From NCBI GenBank assembly GCA_004560375.1, contig SFVC01000016.1, positions 9,131-73,130 on the forward strand: a DNA stretch of 64,000 nt, written 5' to 3'. How positions within the stretch are numbered: the stretch's first letter is position 1; every line of letters begins with the position of its first letter. This DNA comes from a bacterium. GTDB taxonomy: Bacteria; Bacillota; Clostridia; Oscillospirales; Oscillospiraceae. Positions 47,990 through 56,074 of this stretch are shown here, in pieces. The notes under the pieces are model-generated. The model made no database searches, was not told the origin of the DNA, and saw nothing but the letters and a program-made list of their open reading frames with translations. The translations under genes and the position numbers were made by a program.

Positions 47990-48676
47990 ATGCCCCGCAC
48001 GATTTTGATTGTGGAGGACGACAAGAACATCGCCGACCTGCTCCGGCTCTACCTGGAGAAGGAGGACATGACCTGCCACGTGGCCGGGGACGGCCTGGCC
48101 GGGCTGGAGAAGTTCCAGCAGGTGCAGCCCGATCTGGTGCTGCTGGACATCATGCTCCCCGGGCTGGACGGCTGGTCCGTGTGCCGGAAGATCCGGGAGA
48201 CCTCCAAGACCCCCATCATCATGCTCACCGCCAAGGGCGAGCTGGAGGACAAGGTGAACGGCCTGGAGATGGGGGCGGACGACTACATCACCAAGCCCTT
48301 CGAGGCCAAGGAGGTGGTGGCCCGGGTTCACGCCGTGCTGCGCCGCTTCGGGGAGGAGGAGCAGCCGGAAAAGCGGCTGTCCTTCGACAAGCTGGTGGTG
48401 AACCTGGACTCCTACGAGCTGCTGGTGGACGGCAAGCGGGTGGACACCCCCCCAAAAGAGCTGGAGCTGCTCTACCACCTGGCCGCCGCCCCCAACCGGG
48501 TGTTTACCCGGAACCAGCTGCTGGACGAGGTGTGGGGCTTCGACTACTTCGGGGACTCCCGCACGGTGGACGTGCACATCAAGCGCCTGCGGGAGAAGCT
48601 GGAGGGCGTGTCCGATCAGTGGAGCCTGAAAACCGTCTGGGGCGTGGGCTATAAGTTTGAGGTCACCAACGGATGA
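47990..48676 (+). CDS. OmpR-family response regulator
   Basis: This 228-residue protein has a receiver domain (IVEDDKNIADLL, phospho-acceptor D53 in LLDIMLPG, TAKGELEDKVNGLEMGADDYITKPF) and a winged-helix domain (ELELLYHLAAAPNRVFTRNQLLDEVWG; SRTVDVHIKRLREKL). ATG 47990 follows GAGAAAGGGTG. It overlaps the sensor kinase gene by four bases (ATGA). Confidence 0.93.
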   Translation: MPRTILIVEDDKNIADLLRLYLEKEDMTCHVAGDGLAGLEKFQQVQPDLVLLDIMLPGLDGWSVCRKIRETSKTPIIMLTAKGELEDKVNGLEMGADDYITKPFEAKEVVARVHAVLRRFGEEEQPEKRLSFDKLVVNLDSYELLVDGKRVDTPPKELELLYHLAAAPNRVFTRNQLLDEVWGFDYFGDSRTVDVHIKRLREKLEGVSDQWSLKTVWGVGYKFEVTNG

Positions 48677-50100
48677 AAACCATGTACGGCCGCCAGTTCG
48701 CCACCATGGTGGGCATGGTGCTGCTGTCCTTCCTCATGCTGGGGGCCTCCTTCGCCACCCTGAGCTACCAGTACACCATCCGGGAGAAAAAGGACACCCT
48801 GGAGCGCAACGCCCGGTATATCGCCCAGTTCACCTCCGACTCCGTGCTCACCTCCGGCCAGGGGGGGCTGGTGTGGCAGACCCCGGCCTTCCAGGGCTAC
48901 CTCAGCTCGGTGGCCAAGGTGTCCGACTCCCATGTGATCGTCACCACTCCGGAGGGCGTCATCCTCTATGCCACCGCCGGCGACAGCCAGCTGGACGGCC
49001 TGCAATATGAGGAGATCCCCGGGGACATGGCGGCGGGGCTGGCCTCCGGGCCCTATGTGGGCATGAGCACCCTGGGGGGGCTGTACGGCGAGCCCCGGTA
49101 TCTGGTGGGCCTGCCGGTGAACAGCAGCACCGGCCATCTCCAGGGACTGGTGCTGGTGTCCTGCGCCGCCTCCAACATCAGCGGGATGTGGCAGGATCTG
49201 TCCGCCATCCTGCTGGTGACCGCCCTGGCGGTCATCCTCATCGCCGCCATCATCAGCTCGGTGACCAGTATGCGCCTGGCCCAGCCCATCCGGGAGATCG
49301 CCGCCGCCGCCCGGCAGTTCGGCCTGGGTGAGCTGGACGTGCGGGTGGACGTGGGCCCCCGCCGGGACGAGGTGGGGGAGCTGGCCGAGGCCTTCAACGC
49401 CATGGCCGACTCCCTGTCCAAGAGCGAGCAGCGGCGCACCGAGTTCGTGGCCAACGTGTCCCACGAGCTGAAAACCCCCATGACCACCATCGCCGGCTTT
49501 GCCGACGGCATCCTGGACGGCACCATTCCGCCGGAGCAGGAGCGGCACTACCTGGAGATCATCTCGTCGGAGACCCGGCGGCTGTCCCGGCTGGTGCGCT
49601 CCATGCTGGATCTGTCCCGCCTCCAGTCGGACGAGCGGGCCGCCCAGCAGCAGTTCGACATCAGCGAGACCCTGGTGCGAACCCTGGTGACCCTGGAGGA
49701 CAAGGTGAACGCCAAGCATCTGGAGGTGGACGCCCAACTCCCCGACGAGCCGGTGCCCGTGTGGGGGGATCAGGACGCCATCACCCAGGTGTGCTATAAC
49801 CTGCTGGACAACGCCATTAAGTTCTCCCGGGAGGGGGGCGTGCTGGGGGCCTGTGTGTCCGCCAGGGGCCCCAAGGCCACCATCACCATCAGCAACCAGG
49901 GGGACACCATCCCAACCGAGGAGCTTTCCCTGATCTTCGACCGGTTTCACAAGACGGATCACTCCCGCTCCGCCGACCGGGACGGGGTGGGCCTGGGGCT
50001 GTATATCGTCAAAACCATCCTCAACAGCCACAAGGAGACCATCACCTGTACCAGTGAGGACGGGGTAACGAAGTTCACATTTACCCTGACCCGGGCATAA
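48673..50100 (+). CDS. sensor histidine kinase with HAMP domain
   Basis: This 475-residue membrane kinase partners with the regulator just upstream. Two membrane helices (about 12-34 and 178-200) flank an extracellular sensor; HAMP follows (RLAQPIREIAAAARQF), then the phospho-acceptor H264 in NVSHELKTPMTT, and N/G boxes in CYNLLDNAIKFS, VGLGLYIVK. The ligand is unknown. The HtrA-type protease downstream may be part of the same envelope stress response. Confidence 0.93.
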   Translation: MKTMYGRQFATMVGMVLLSFLMLGASFATLSYQYTIREKKDTLERNARYIAQFTSDSVLTSGQGGLVWQTPAFQGYLSSVAKVSDSHVIVTTPEGVILYATAGDSQLDGLQYEEIPGDMAAGLASGPYVGMSTLGGLYGEPRYLVGLPVNSSTGHLQGLVLVSCAASNISGMWQDLSAILLVTALAVILIAAIISSVTSMRLAQPIREIAAAARQFGLGELDVRVDVGPRRDEVGELAEAFNAMADSLSKSEQRRTEFVANVSHELKTPMTTIAGFADGILDGTIPPEQERHYLEIISSETRRLSRLVRSMLDLSRLQSDERAAQQQFDISETLVRTLVTLEDKVNAKHLEVDAQLPDEPVPVWGDQDAITQVCYNLLDNAIKFSREGGVLGACVSARGPKATITISNQGDTIPTEELSLIFDRFHKTDHSRSADRDGVGLGLYIVKTILNSHKETITCTSEDGVTKFTFTLTRA

Positions 50101-50126
50101 TAATGCCGTGTCTGAAAGGCGAATAT

Positions 50127-50208
50127 GTAGGGGCGGTGGCGGTGTGTGCCGGTGGCACACGTCCACCGCACGACCGAGCCGAAGGCGAGATCCTTGCCCC
50201 TCCCCTAC
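50127..50208. repeat. GTAGGGG element, second copy
   Basis: GTAGGGGCGG (50127) to TTGCCCCTCCCCTAC (50194-50208), with CGACCGAGCCGAAGGCGAGA (50171-50190), which is the inverse of the interior string at 47849. Confidence 0.55.
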
Positions 50209-50232
50209 TCCTCTCCCCCAAGGAGGTTTTCC

Positions 50233-51531
50233 ATGGATAACTATCTCTCCCCCCGCTGGCCCAGGGGCGTTGGCGCCCAGCCGCCCCCGGTGCCCAATCC
50301 GGCGGCCTCCCGCCGCCCCGCCCCCAGGCGGCCGCGCCGTTCCCTCCGGCGCTGGCTGGTGACGGCGGTGAGCCTTGTGCTGTGCCTGGCCCTGCTGGGC
50401 GGGATCAGCTTCTGGGCGGTGAACGGGCTGGCCGGACTGCTGGCCGACGTGCAGATTCCGGACTCCTTCGGGGATCCGCCCCCCCACCGGAGCTGGCAGC
50501 TCCCCAGCGCCCCCAGCCGCTGGTCGCCCGACGATCTGCCCTGGGGGACACCCGATCCGGCGGTGCAGCTGTCGGTGGAGCCCCTGTCCGGGCCCGCCCT
50601 GTCCGGCCGGGAGGTGCACGAGACGGTGCTGCCCAGCATCGTCTATCTTGAGGCCACCTCAGAAGGATCTCTGGGGGCCTTCTCCGGCACCGGCGTGGTG
50701 GTCACCGACTCGGGCTACGTCCTCACCAACTACCACATCGTGGAGGAGACCGACACGGTGGAGGTCATGCTGCTCACCGACCGCACCCGGGGCCGCTACC
50801 CCGCCCGCGTCATCGGCTTCGACGAGAAGTTCGACGTGGCCGTGCTGAAGTTTGACGGAGAGGGCCTGGGCCTCACCCCCGCCTCGCTGGGGGACTCCGA
50901 TCAGCTGGCGGTGGGCGACTCGGTGTACGCCGTGGGCAACCCTCTGGGCTACCTGACGGGCACCATGACCGAGGGCATCGTCTCCGCCCTGGAGCGGGAG
51001 GACGAGGTGAACAGCCGGGGCCTGGGCATGATCCAGACCTCCGCCGCCCTGAACCCGGGCAACTCCGGCGGAGCGCTGGTGAACCAGCAGGGCCAGGTGG
51101 TGGGCATCACCTCCGCCAAGATCACCGGCCTGATGCGGGAGAACAACGAGGATCTGGAGGACGCGGCGGTGCTGGAGAACATCGGTCTGGCTCTGCCCAT
51201 CTCCGACATTCTCCCCTTTGTGAACCGGATCCTGGCCACCGGCAAGAGCTGGCGGCCCTCCATCGGCGTCACCTGCTTTGAGTCGGCGGTGGACGGGCGA
51301 ACCGGCATCCAGGTCAAAGAGGTGGAGCGGGACGTGCCCGCCCGGGAGGCGGGCCTGCGCCCGGGGGATCTTATCGTGTCCGCCAATGGGCGGCCGGTGT
51401 CCACCCTGACGGATCTGCTCCGGGCCATCTACCGCTCCGGCCTGGACGAGGAGTTTCACTGCGTCGTGGTGCGGGGTGGGGCGGAGATCTCCGTCTCCTT
51501 CGCCCTGGTGGATAAGCTGGACGAGCAATAA
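50233..51531 (+). CDS. HtrA/DegP-type serine protease (S1C) with PDZ domain
   Basis: This 432-residue membrane-anchored protease has an Arg/Pro-rich cytoplasmic start, a helix at about 43-65 (VSLVLCLALLGGISFWAV), the protease domain with H168 (NYHIVEE), D201 (FDVAVLKFD) and S278 (NPGNSGGAL), and a PDZ domain at about 340-425 (VPAREAGLRPGDLIVSANG). It degrades misfolded proteins outside the cell. ATG 50233 follows AGGAGG. It is 132 bases after the sensor kinase. Confidence 0.94.
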   Translation: MDNYLSPRWPRGVGAQPPPVPNPAASRRPAPRRPRRSLRRWLVTAVSLVLCLALLGGISFWAVNGLAGLLADVQIPDSFGDPPPHRSWQLPSAPSRWSPDDLPWGTPDPAVQLSVEPLSGPALSGREVHETVLPSIVYLEATSEGSLGAFSGTGVVVTDSGYVLTNYHIVEETDTVEVMLLTDRTRGRYPARVIGFDEKFDVAVLKFDGEGLGLTPASLGDSDQLAVGDSVYAVGNPLGYLTGTMTEGIVSALEREDEVNSRGLGMIQTSAALNPGNSGGALVNQQGQVVGITSAKITGLMRENNEDLEDAAVLENIGLALPISDILPFVNRILATGKSWRPSIGVTCFESAVDGRTGIQVKEVERDVPAREAGLRPGDLIVSANGRPVSTLTDLLRAIYRSGLDEEFHCVVVRGGAEISVSFALVDKLDEQ

Positions 51532-51537
51532 AGAAAA

Positions 51538-51564
51538 GGGCGGCCTCAACGGTTGGGGCCGCCC
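51538..51564 (+). terminator. terminator of the HtrA gene
   Basis: GGGCGGCC and GGCCGCCC form an 8-bp stem with a 10-base loop region, followed by CTTTCC. Confidence 0.7.
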
Positions 51565-51584
51565 CTTTCCAAGGGGGAATCTTC

Positions 51585-52562
51585 ATGGACAGAGAACAGG
51601 TGGCGGTACTGCTGGCCGGGGCCAAGGGTCACATCTCCGGAGAGGAGATGAGCCGGACGCTGGGGGTCACCCGGGCGGCGGTCTGGAAGGAGATCGAGGC
51701 CCTCCGGCAGGCGGGCTGGCCCATCCGATCCTCTACCCGGAAGGGGTACTCCCTGGCGGGGCCGCCCCCGGCGCTGTCGGCAGCGTATATCTCCGCCCAG
51801 CTGCCCCCGGACAGCCTGTTCGCGGGCAAGGTTCTGGTGGAATCGGTGGTGGACTCCACCAACACCCGGCTGAAGGCCCGTGCCGCGGCGGGAGCGCCCA
51901 CCGGAACCGTCCTCATCGCCCAGGAGCAGACCGGGGGCCGAGGCACCCATGGCCGCTCCTTCCAGTCCCCCCGGGGGGAGGGTCTGTACCTGTCGGTGCT
52001 GCTGCGGCCCCGATTCACCCGGCTGGAGGATCTGCTCACCCTGACGGGCTGGGTGGGGGTGGCGGCCCGGGACGGGGTGGAGCGGGCCAGCGGCGCCCCC
52101 GTCCGGATCAAGTGGCTCAACGACCTCTACCTCAACGGCAGGAAGCTGTGCGGCATCCTCACCGAGCTGTCCTTCCTGGGGGAGAGCGGCGAGCCGGACT
52201 ATGTGGTGGCCGGTATCGGGGTCAACATGAGCCAGACCGCCGAAACCTTCCAGGCCCAGGGCCTGGGGGATATCGCCACCTCCCTGGCCCTGGAGGGTTT
52301 CCCCGTGGAGCAAAACCGCCTGGCCGTCTGCCTGCTCACCGCCCTGGATAAACTGGTGCGGGACTTTCCGGAACAGCGGGCCGGCTACCTGGAGGACTAC
52401 CGGGCCCACTGCATCACTCTGGGCCGCCGGGTGTCCTTCGACGCCCCGGACGGCCCCCGCACCGGCACGGCCCGGGGGGTGGACGGCCGCTTCGCCCTGC
52501 TGGTGGCGGGGAGCGACGGCATTGCCTACGCCGTGTCCTCCGGCACGGTGACCATGCTTTGA
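51585..52562 (+). CDS. birA: biotin-[acetyl-CoA carboxylase] ligase / repressor
   Basis: This 325-residue bifunctional protein has an N-terminal HTH (KGHISGEEMSRTLGVTRAAVWKEIEALRQ) and a ligase domain: TGGRGTHGRSFQSP near 114 (the loop GRGRxGR appears as GRGTHGR), RIKWLNDLYLNGRKLCGIL near 180 and a C-terminal SH3-like part. With the HTH it may also repress biotin genes; none is in the window. ATG 51585 follows AAGGGGGA. Confidence 0.93.
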   Translation: MDREQVAVLLAGAKGHISGEEMSRTLGVTRAAVWKEIEALRQAGWPIRSSTRKGYSLAGPPPALSAAYISAQLPPDSLFAGKVLVESVVDSTNTRLKARAAAGAPTGTVLIAQEQTGGRGTHGRSFQSPRGEGLYLSVLLRPRFTRLEDLLTLTGWVGVAARDGVERASGAPVRIKWLNDLYLNGRKLCGILTELSFLGESGEPDYVVAGIGVNMSQTAETFQAQGLGDIATSLALEGFPVEQNRLAVCLLTALDKLVRDFPEQRAGYLEDYRAHCITLGRRVSFDAPDGPRTGTARGVDGRFALLVAGSDGIAYAVSSGTVTML

Positions 52563-52576
52563 CGGGAGGGACGGCC

Positions 52577-53260
52577 ATGAAAATCCTGGTGGTGGAGGAC
52601 GAACCCCGGCTGGCGGAGGCCTTGGCCCAGCTGCTGCGGGACGGGGGCTACCAGGCGGACACGGAGGCGGACGGCCCCACAGGGCTGGCCCGGGCCCGCT
52701 CGGGGGACTACGGCCTGGCGGTGCTGGACGTGATGCTGCCCGGGCTGGACGGGTTCGGGGTATGCCGGGCCCTCCGCGAAGAGGGGAACCCCTTGCCCAT
52801 TTTGATGCTCACCGCCCGGACGGGGGTGGCGGACAAGGTGGAGGGGCTGGACTGCGGGGCGGACGACTACATGACCAAGCCCTTCGCCCCGGAGGAGCTG
52901 CTGGCCCGGATCCGGGCTCTCACCCGGCGGCAGGGGGAGGCCCCCGCCCGATTGGAGCCCGCCTTCGCCGACCTGCGGCTGGACGCCGCCTCCCACTCTC
53001 TGTGCCGGGGGGAGAAGTCGGTGCAGCTGTCCCCCAAGGAGTACGAGCTGCTGAGGCTGCTGATGTCCCGGCCTGGGGCGGTGTGCCCCAAGGGGGAAAT
53101 TTTGGAGACGCTGTGGGGCGGCGCGGAGGACAACAACCTGGAGGCGTATATCTCCTTCCTGCGCAAGAAGCTGTTCTACCTGGGCTCCCGGGCGTCCATC
53201 GCCACCCTGCGGAAGGTGGGCTACCGGCTGGAGGATCCGGGGGAGGACGCCCCCGCTTGA
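52577..53260 (+). CDS. OmpR-family response regulator, orphan
   Basis: This 227-residue protein has a receiver (VVEDEPRLAEAL, D51 in VLDVMLPG, GADDYMTKPF) and a winged helix (ELLRLLMSRPGAVCPKGEILETLWGG; AYISFLRKKLFYLGS). No kinase gene follows; a terminator does. It is 14 bases after birA. The partner kinase must be elsewhere, unless that of 48673 serves both. Confidence 0.91.
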   Translation: MKILVVEDEPRLAEALAQLLRDGGYQADTEADGPTGLARARSGDYGLAVLDVMLPGLDGFGVCRALREEGNPLPILMLTARTGVADKVEGLDCGADDYMTKPFAPEELLARIRALTRRQGEAPARLEPAFADLRLDAASHSLCRGEKSVQLSPKEYELLRLLMSRPGAVCPKGEILETLWGGAEDNNLEAYISFLRKKLFYLGSRASIATLRKVGYRLEDPGEDAPA

Positions 53261-53271
53261 GCACGGACAAA

Positions 53272-53298
53272 GCCCCGCCCGGAAAATCCGGGCGGGGC
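53272..53298. terminator. bidirectional terminator
   Basis: GCCCCGCCCGG, AAAAT, CCGGGCGGGGC, followed by GCTTTTATTTT. It separates the convergent regulator and citrate synthase genes. Confidence 0.85.
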
Positions 53299-53317
53299 GC
53301 TTTTATTTTATGCTCTT

Positions 53318-54730
53318 TTATCCCCGCTCCGTCAGCGGCACGAACTCCCGCCGGGGGGCCACCGCCTTGTAGGCCGGGCGGATGATCCGCCCGTAGGGAT
53401 TGTAGATCTCCTCCACCCGGTGGGCGCACCAGCCCACAATGCGGGCGATGGCGAACAGGGGGGTGTACAGCTCCGGGGGGATGCCCATCATCTTATACAC
53501 CAGGCCGGAGTACATATCCACGTTGGCGCACATGGCCTTCTCCTGGCCGGTGATGGCGTGGAACAGGTCGGGGGTGAGCTTCTCCACCGTCTCGAACAGC
53601 TCGAACTCGTCCAGCATCCCCTTGTCCGCCGCCAGCTTTTTGGCGAACCGCTTCAAAATCACCGCCCGGGGGTCGGACAGGGTGTAGATGGCGTGGCCCA
53701 TGCCGTACACCAGGCCGGATCCGTCCCCCGCCTCCTTCTTCAGGATTCTGGTGAGGTAGGCGGCCACCTCGTCCTCGTCCTTCCAGTCCTTCACGTTGGC
53801 CTCGATCTCGCCGAACATCTTCATCACCCGCTGGTTGGCGCCGCCGTGCTTGGGGCCCTTCAGGGAGCCCACCGCCGCGGAGATGGCGGAGTAGATGTCC
53901 GTGCCGGAGGAGGACAGCACCCGGCAGGCGAAGGCGGAGTTATTGCCGCCGCCGTGCTCCATGTGGAGCACCAGGCAGAGATCCAGCAGGCGGGCCTCCT
54001 CCGGGGTGAACTGGGTGTCGTGCCGGACGGAGTAGAGGAAGTTCTCCGCCACCGACAGCCCGGGCTGGGGCCGGTGGAGGTACAGGGACTTCCGGTCGAA
54101 ATAGTGCTGCTTGGCGGCGAAGGCGTGGGCCACGATCACCGGGAACCGGGCGATGAGCCGCAGGGCCTGGAGCATCTCCACCGGCAGGCTGTTGTTGTCC
54201 GGATCCGGGTCGTAGGAGTACAGCGCCAGCACCGACCGGGCCAGCTTGTTCATCACGTCCGCGCTGGGGGCCTTGAGGATCATGTCCTCGGTGAAGTTGG
54301 GGGGCAGATCCCGGTAGTAGGACAGGATGTCCTGGAACTGCTCCAGCTCCGCCGGGGTGGGCAGGCCGCCGAACATGAGTAAGTACGCCGTCTCCTCAAA
54401 CCCGAAGCGGCCCTCCGCGGTGAAGCCCCGGATCAGATCCTCAATGTCGATGCCCCGGTAAAAGAGCTGGCCGGGGGCGGGCTCCTTCTCCCCATCCTGC
54501 ATGACATAGCCCTTCACGTCGCCGATGAGGGTAACCCCGGCCATGACGCCGGTGCCGTCCTGGTTTCGCAGACCCCGCTTCACGTTGTATTTCTCGTAGT
54601 ACCGGGGGGAGATCTGGGTATACTTCTCAAACTCCCCGCATATCCCTTGAATGAAATCCACCGACGAATTGTACTGTTCTACCGCCTTCCGCTGCGCCTT
54701 CACCAGCGACTCATAAATGTTCATGTCCAA
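53318..54730 (-). CDS. gltA: citrate / 2-methylcitrate synthase
   Basis: This 470-residue enzyme condenses oxaloacetate and acetyl-CoA (or propionyl-CoA). Catalytic His residues lie in LHMEHGGGNNSAF and KGPKHGGANQRV, with the late GMGHAIYTLSDPRA. It is longer at the N-terminus than the E. coli enzyme, matching the clostridial type. AAGGAGG precedes a TTG at 54730 (spacing 9) better than the ATG at 54724. It is monocistronic. Which acyl-CoA it prefers cannot be told. Confidence 0.92.
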   Translation of the reverse strand: MDMNIYESLVKAQRKAVEQYNSSVDFIQGICGEFEKYTQISPRYYEKYNVKRGLRNQDGTGVMAGVTLIGDVKGYVMQDGEKEPAPGQLFYRGIDIEDLIRGFTAEGRFGFEETAYLLMFGGLPTPAELEQFQDILSYYRDLPPNFTEDMILKAPSADVMNKLARSVLALYSYDPDPDNNSLPVEMLQALRLIARFPVIVAHAFAAKQHYFDRKSLYLHRPQPGLSVAENFLYSVRHDTQFTPEEARLLDLCLVLHMEHGGGNNSAFACRVLSSSGTDIYSAISAAVGSLKGPKHGGANQRVMKMFGEIEANVKDWKDEDEVAAYLTRILKKEAGDGSGLVYGMGHAIYTLSDPRAVILKRFAKKLAADKGMLDEFELFETVEKLTPDLFHAITGQEKAMCANVDMYSGLVYKMMGIPPELYTPLFAIARIVGWCAHRVEEIYNPYGRIIRPAYKAVAPRREFVPLTERG

Positions 54731-54780
54731 GACGACCCGCCTCCTTACCGTGTCCCAATTGTTTGATGGTGATAAACTCC

Positions 54781-54809
54781 ATTATATCGCAACTTCCCAT
54801 TCAAGTCAA
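54781..54809 (-). promoter_or_regulatory. promoter of gltA
   Basis: On the minus strand TTGACT (54809-54804) and TATAAT (54786-54781) are 17 bases apart. Confidence 0.7.
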
Positions 54810-54902
54810 TTCAAATTTGTCTTTGGGATTTTACAAACCTCTTGGAATTTCAACTTCCTTCCCCCGCGGCTCCCCGAATTTTGAATTTTTGAGGTGTTGA
54901 AC

Positions 54903-55940
54903 TTGCGAAATCAGGACGCATGGCGCGCGCTCCGCGCCCCCTTCCTCACCGGGCTTTGCCTGAGCCTGGCCCTGATGCTGCTCTCGCTGGCGGCTTTGGG
55001 GGAGGGGGCGGCGGCCAACCCGGATATCCCCACCCTCCCCGCCGTCCCCACCCCGGCCCGATCCCCCGCCCCCACCCTCCCCCCGCCCGGGGAGCGGGAC
55101 AGTGCCCGCACCCTCCGGGTGCTGCAAAAGGACGGCACGGTGGCCGCCATGTCCCTGGGGGACTACCTGTGGCGGGTGGTGGCGGCGGAGATGCCCGCCT
55201 CCTTTGAGCCGGACGCCCTGCGGGCTCAGGCGGTGTGCGCCCGCACCTACGCCCTGTGGCGGCTCAACGCCCAGAGCCATCACGAGGACGGGGCGGACAT
55301 CTGCGCCGACTCCGCCTGCTGTCAGGCCTACCTCACCCCGGAGGACGCCGCCCAAAAGTGGGGGGCCAACGCCCAGCCCTACTCCCAGAAGATCGCCGGG
55401 GCGGTGGCGGACACCGACGGGCAGGTGCTGACCTACAACGGGTCGCCCATCCAGGCGGTGTTCTTCTCGTCGGCGGCGGGCTCCACCGCCGGGGCGGAGG
55501 AGGTGTGGGGCCGCGCCCTGCCCTATCTGGTGCCGGTGGACAGCCCCGAGGGGGACGAGGTGCCCAACTACCACTCCACCGTCTCCCTCACGGCGGACGA
55601 GGTGAGGGCCCTGGCGGAGGGGGCGGGCCTGGGCTGCGATCTGTCCGGGGAGCCGTCTGGCTGGTTTACGGATATCGTCCGGAGTGCCTCCGGCCGGGTG
55701 GCCTCGCTGAAACTGGGGGGCGCGGAGCTGTCCGGCGGGGCGGCCCGGTCGCTGTTCTCCCTGCGCTCCACCGCCTTTGACGTGGCGGAGGCAGAGGGTG
55801 CGTTCACCTTCTCCGTCACCGGCTACGGCCACGGGGTGGGGCTGAGCCAGTACGGGGCCAACGCCCTGGCCAAGCAGGGCAAGGGCTGGCGGGAGATCCT
55901 GGCCCACTACTACACCGGGGCCCAGCTGGAACAATTATGA
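54903..55940 (+). CDS. spoIID: stage II sporulation protein D
   Basis: This 345-residue membrane-anchored lytic transglycosylase is part of the DMP engulfment complex. A signal anchor is near residues 12-35 (LTGLCLSLALMLLSLAALG). After a Pro-rich linker, the SpoIID/LytB domain has the catalytic region VAAEMPASFEPDALRAQAVCARTYAL near 95-120, FFSSAAGSTAGAEEVWG near 195, and GYGHGVGLSQYGANALAK near the end. GAGGTG at 54891 is spaced for TTG 54903; upstream GTG and TTG starts overlap the ribosome site. No sigma-E promoter was recognised. Confidence 0.9.
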   Translation: MRNQDAWRALRAPFLTGLCLSLALMLLSLAALGEGAAANPDIPTLPAVPTPARSPAPTLPPPGERDSARTLRVLQKDGTVAAMSLGDYLWRVVAAEMPASFEPDALRAQAVCARTYALWRLNAQSHHEDGADICADSACCQAYLTPEDAAQKWGANAQPYSQKIAGAVADTDGQVLTYNGSPIQAVFFSSAAGSTAGAEEVWGRALPYLVPVDSPEGDEVPNYHSTVSLTADEVRALAEGAGLGCDLSGEPSGWFTDIVRSASGRVASLKLGGAELSGGAARSLFSLRSTAFDVAEAEGAFTFSVTGYGHGVGLSQYGANALAKQGKGWREILAHYYTGAQLEQL

Positions 55941-56074
55941 TGATTCTATTAAATTTCCCAAGAGCGTTGCAATTTCCCACCCCCTATGGTATGATGTGAA
56001 AGCAAAATCCGGTAGACATAAAAGGGCAAATCGCCCCAGTTTTGCCGCAAATACCATAGGAAGTGAAGATTCTC

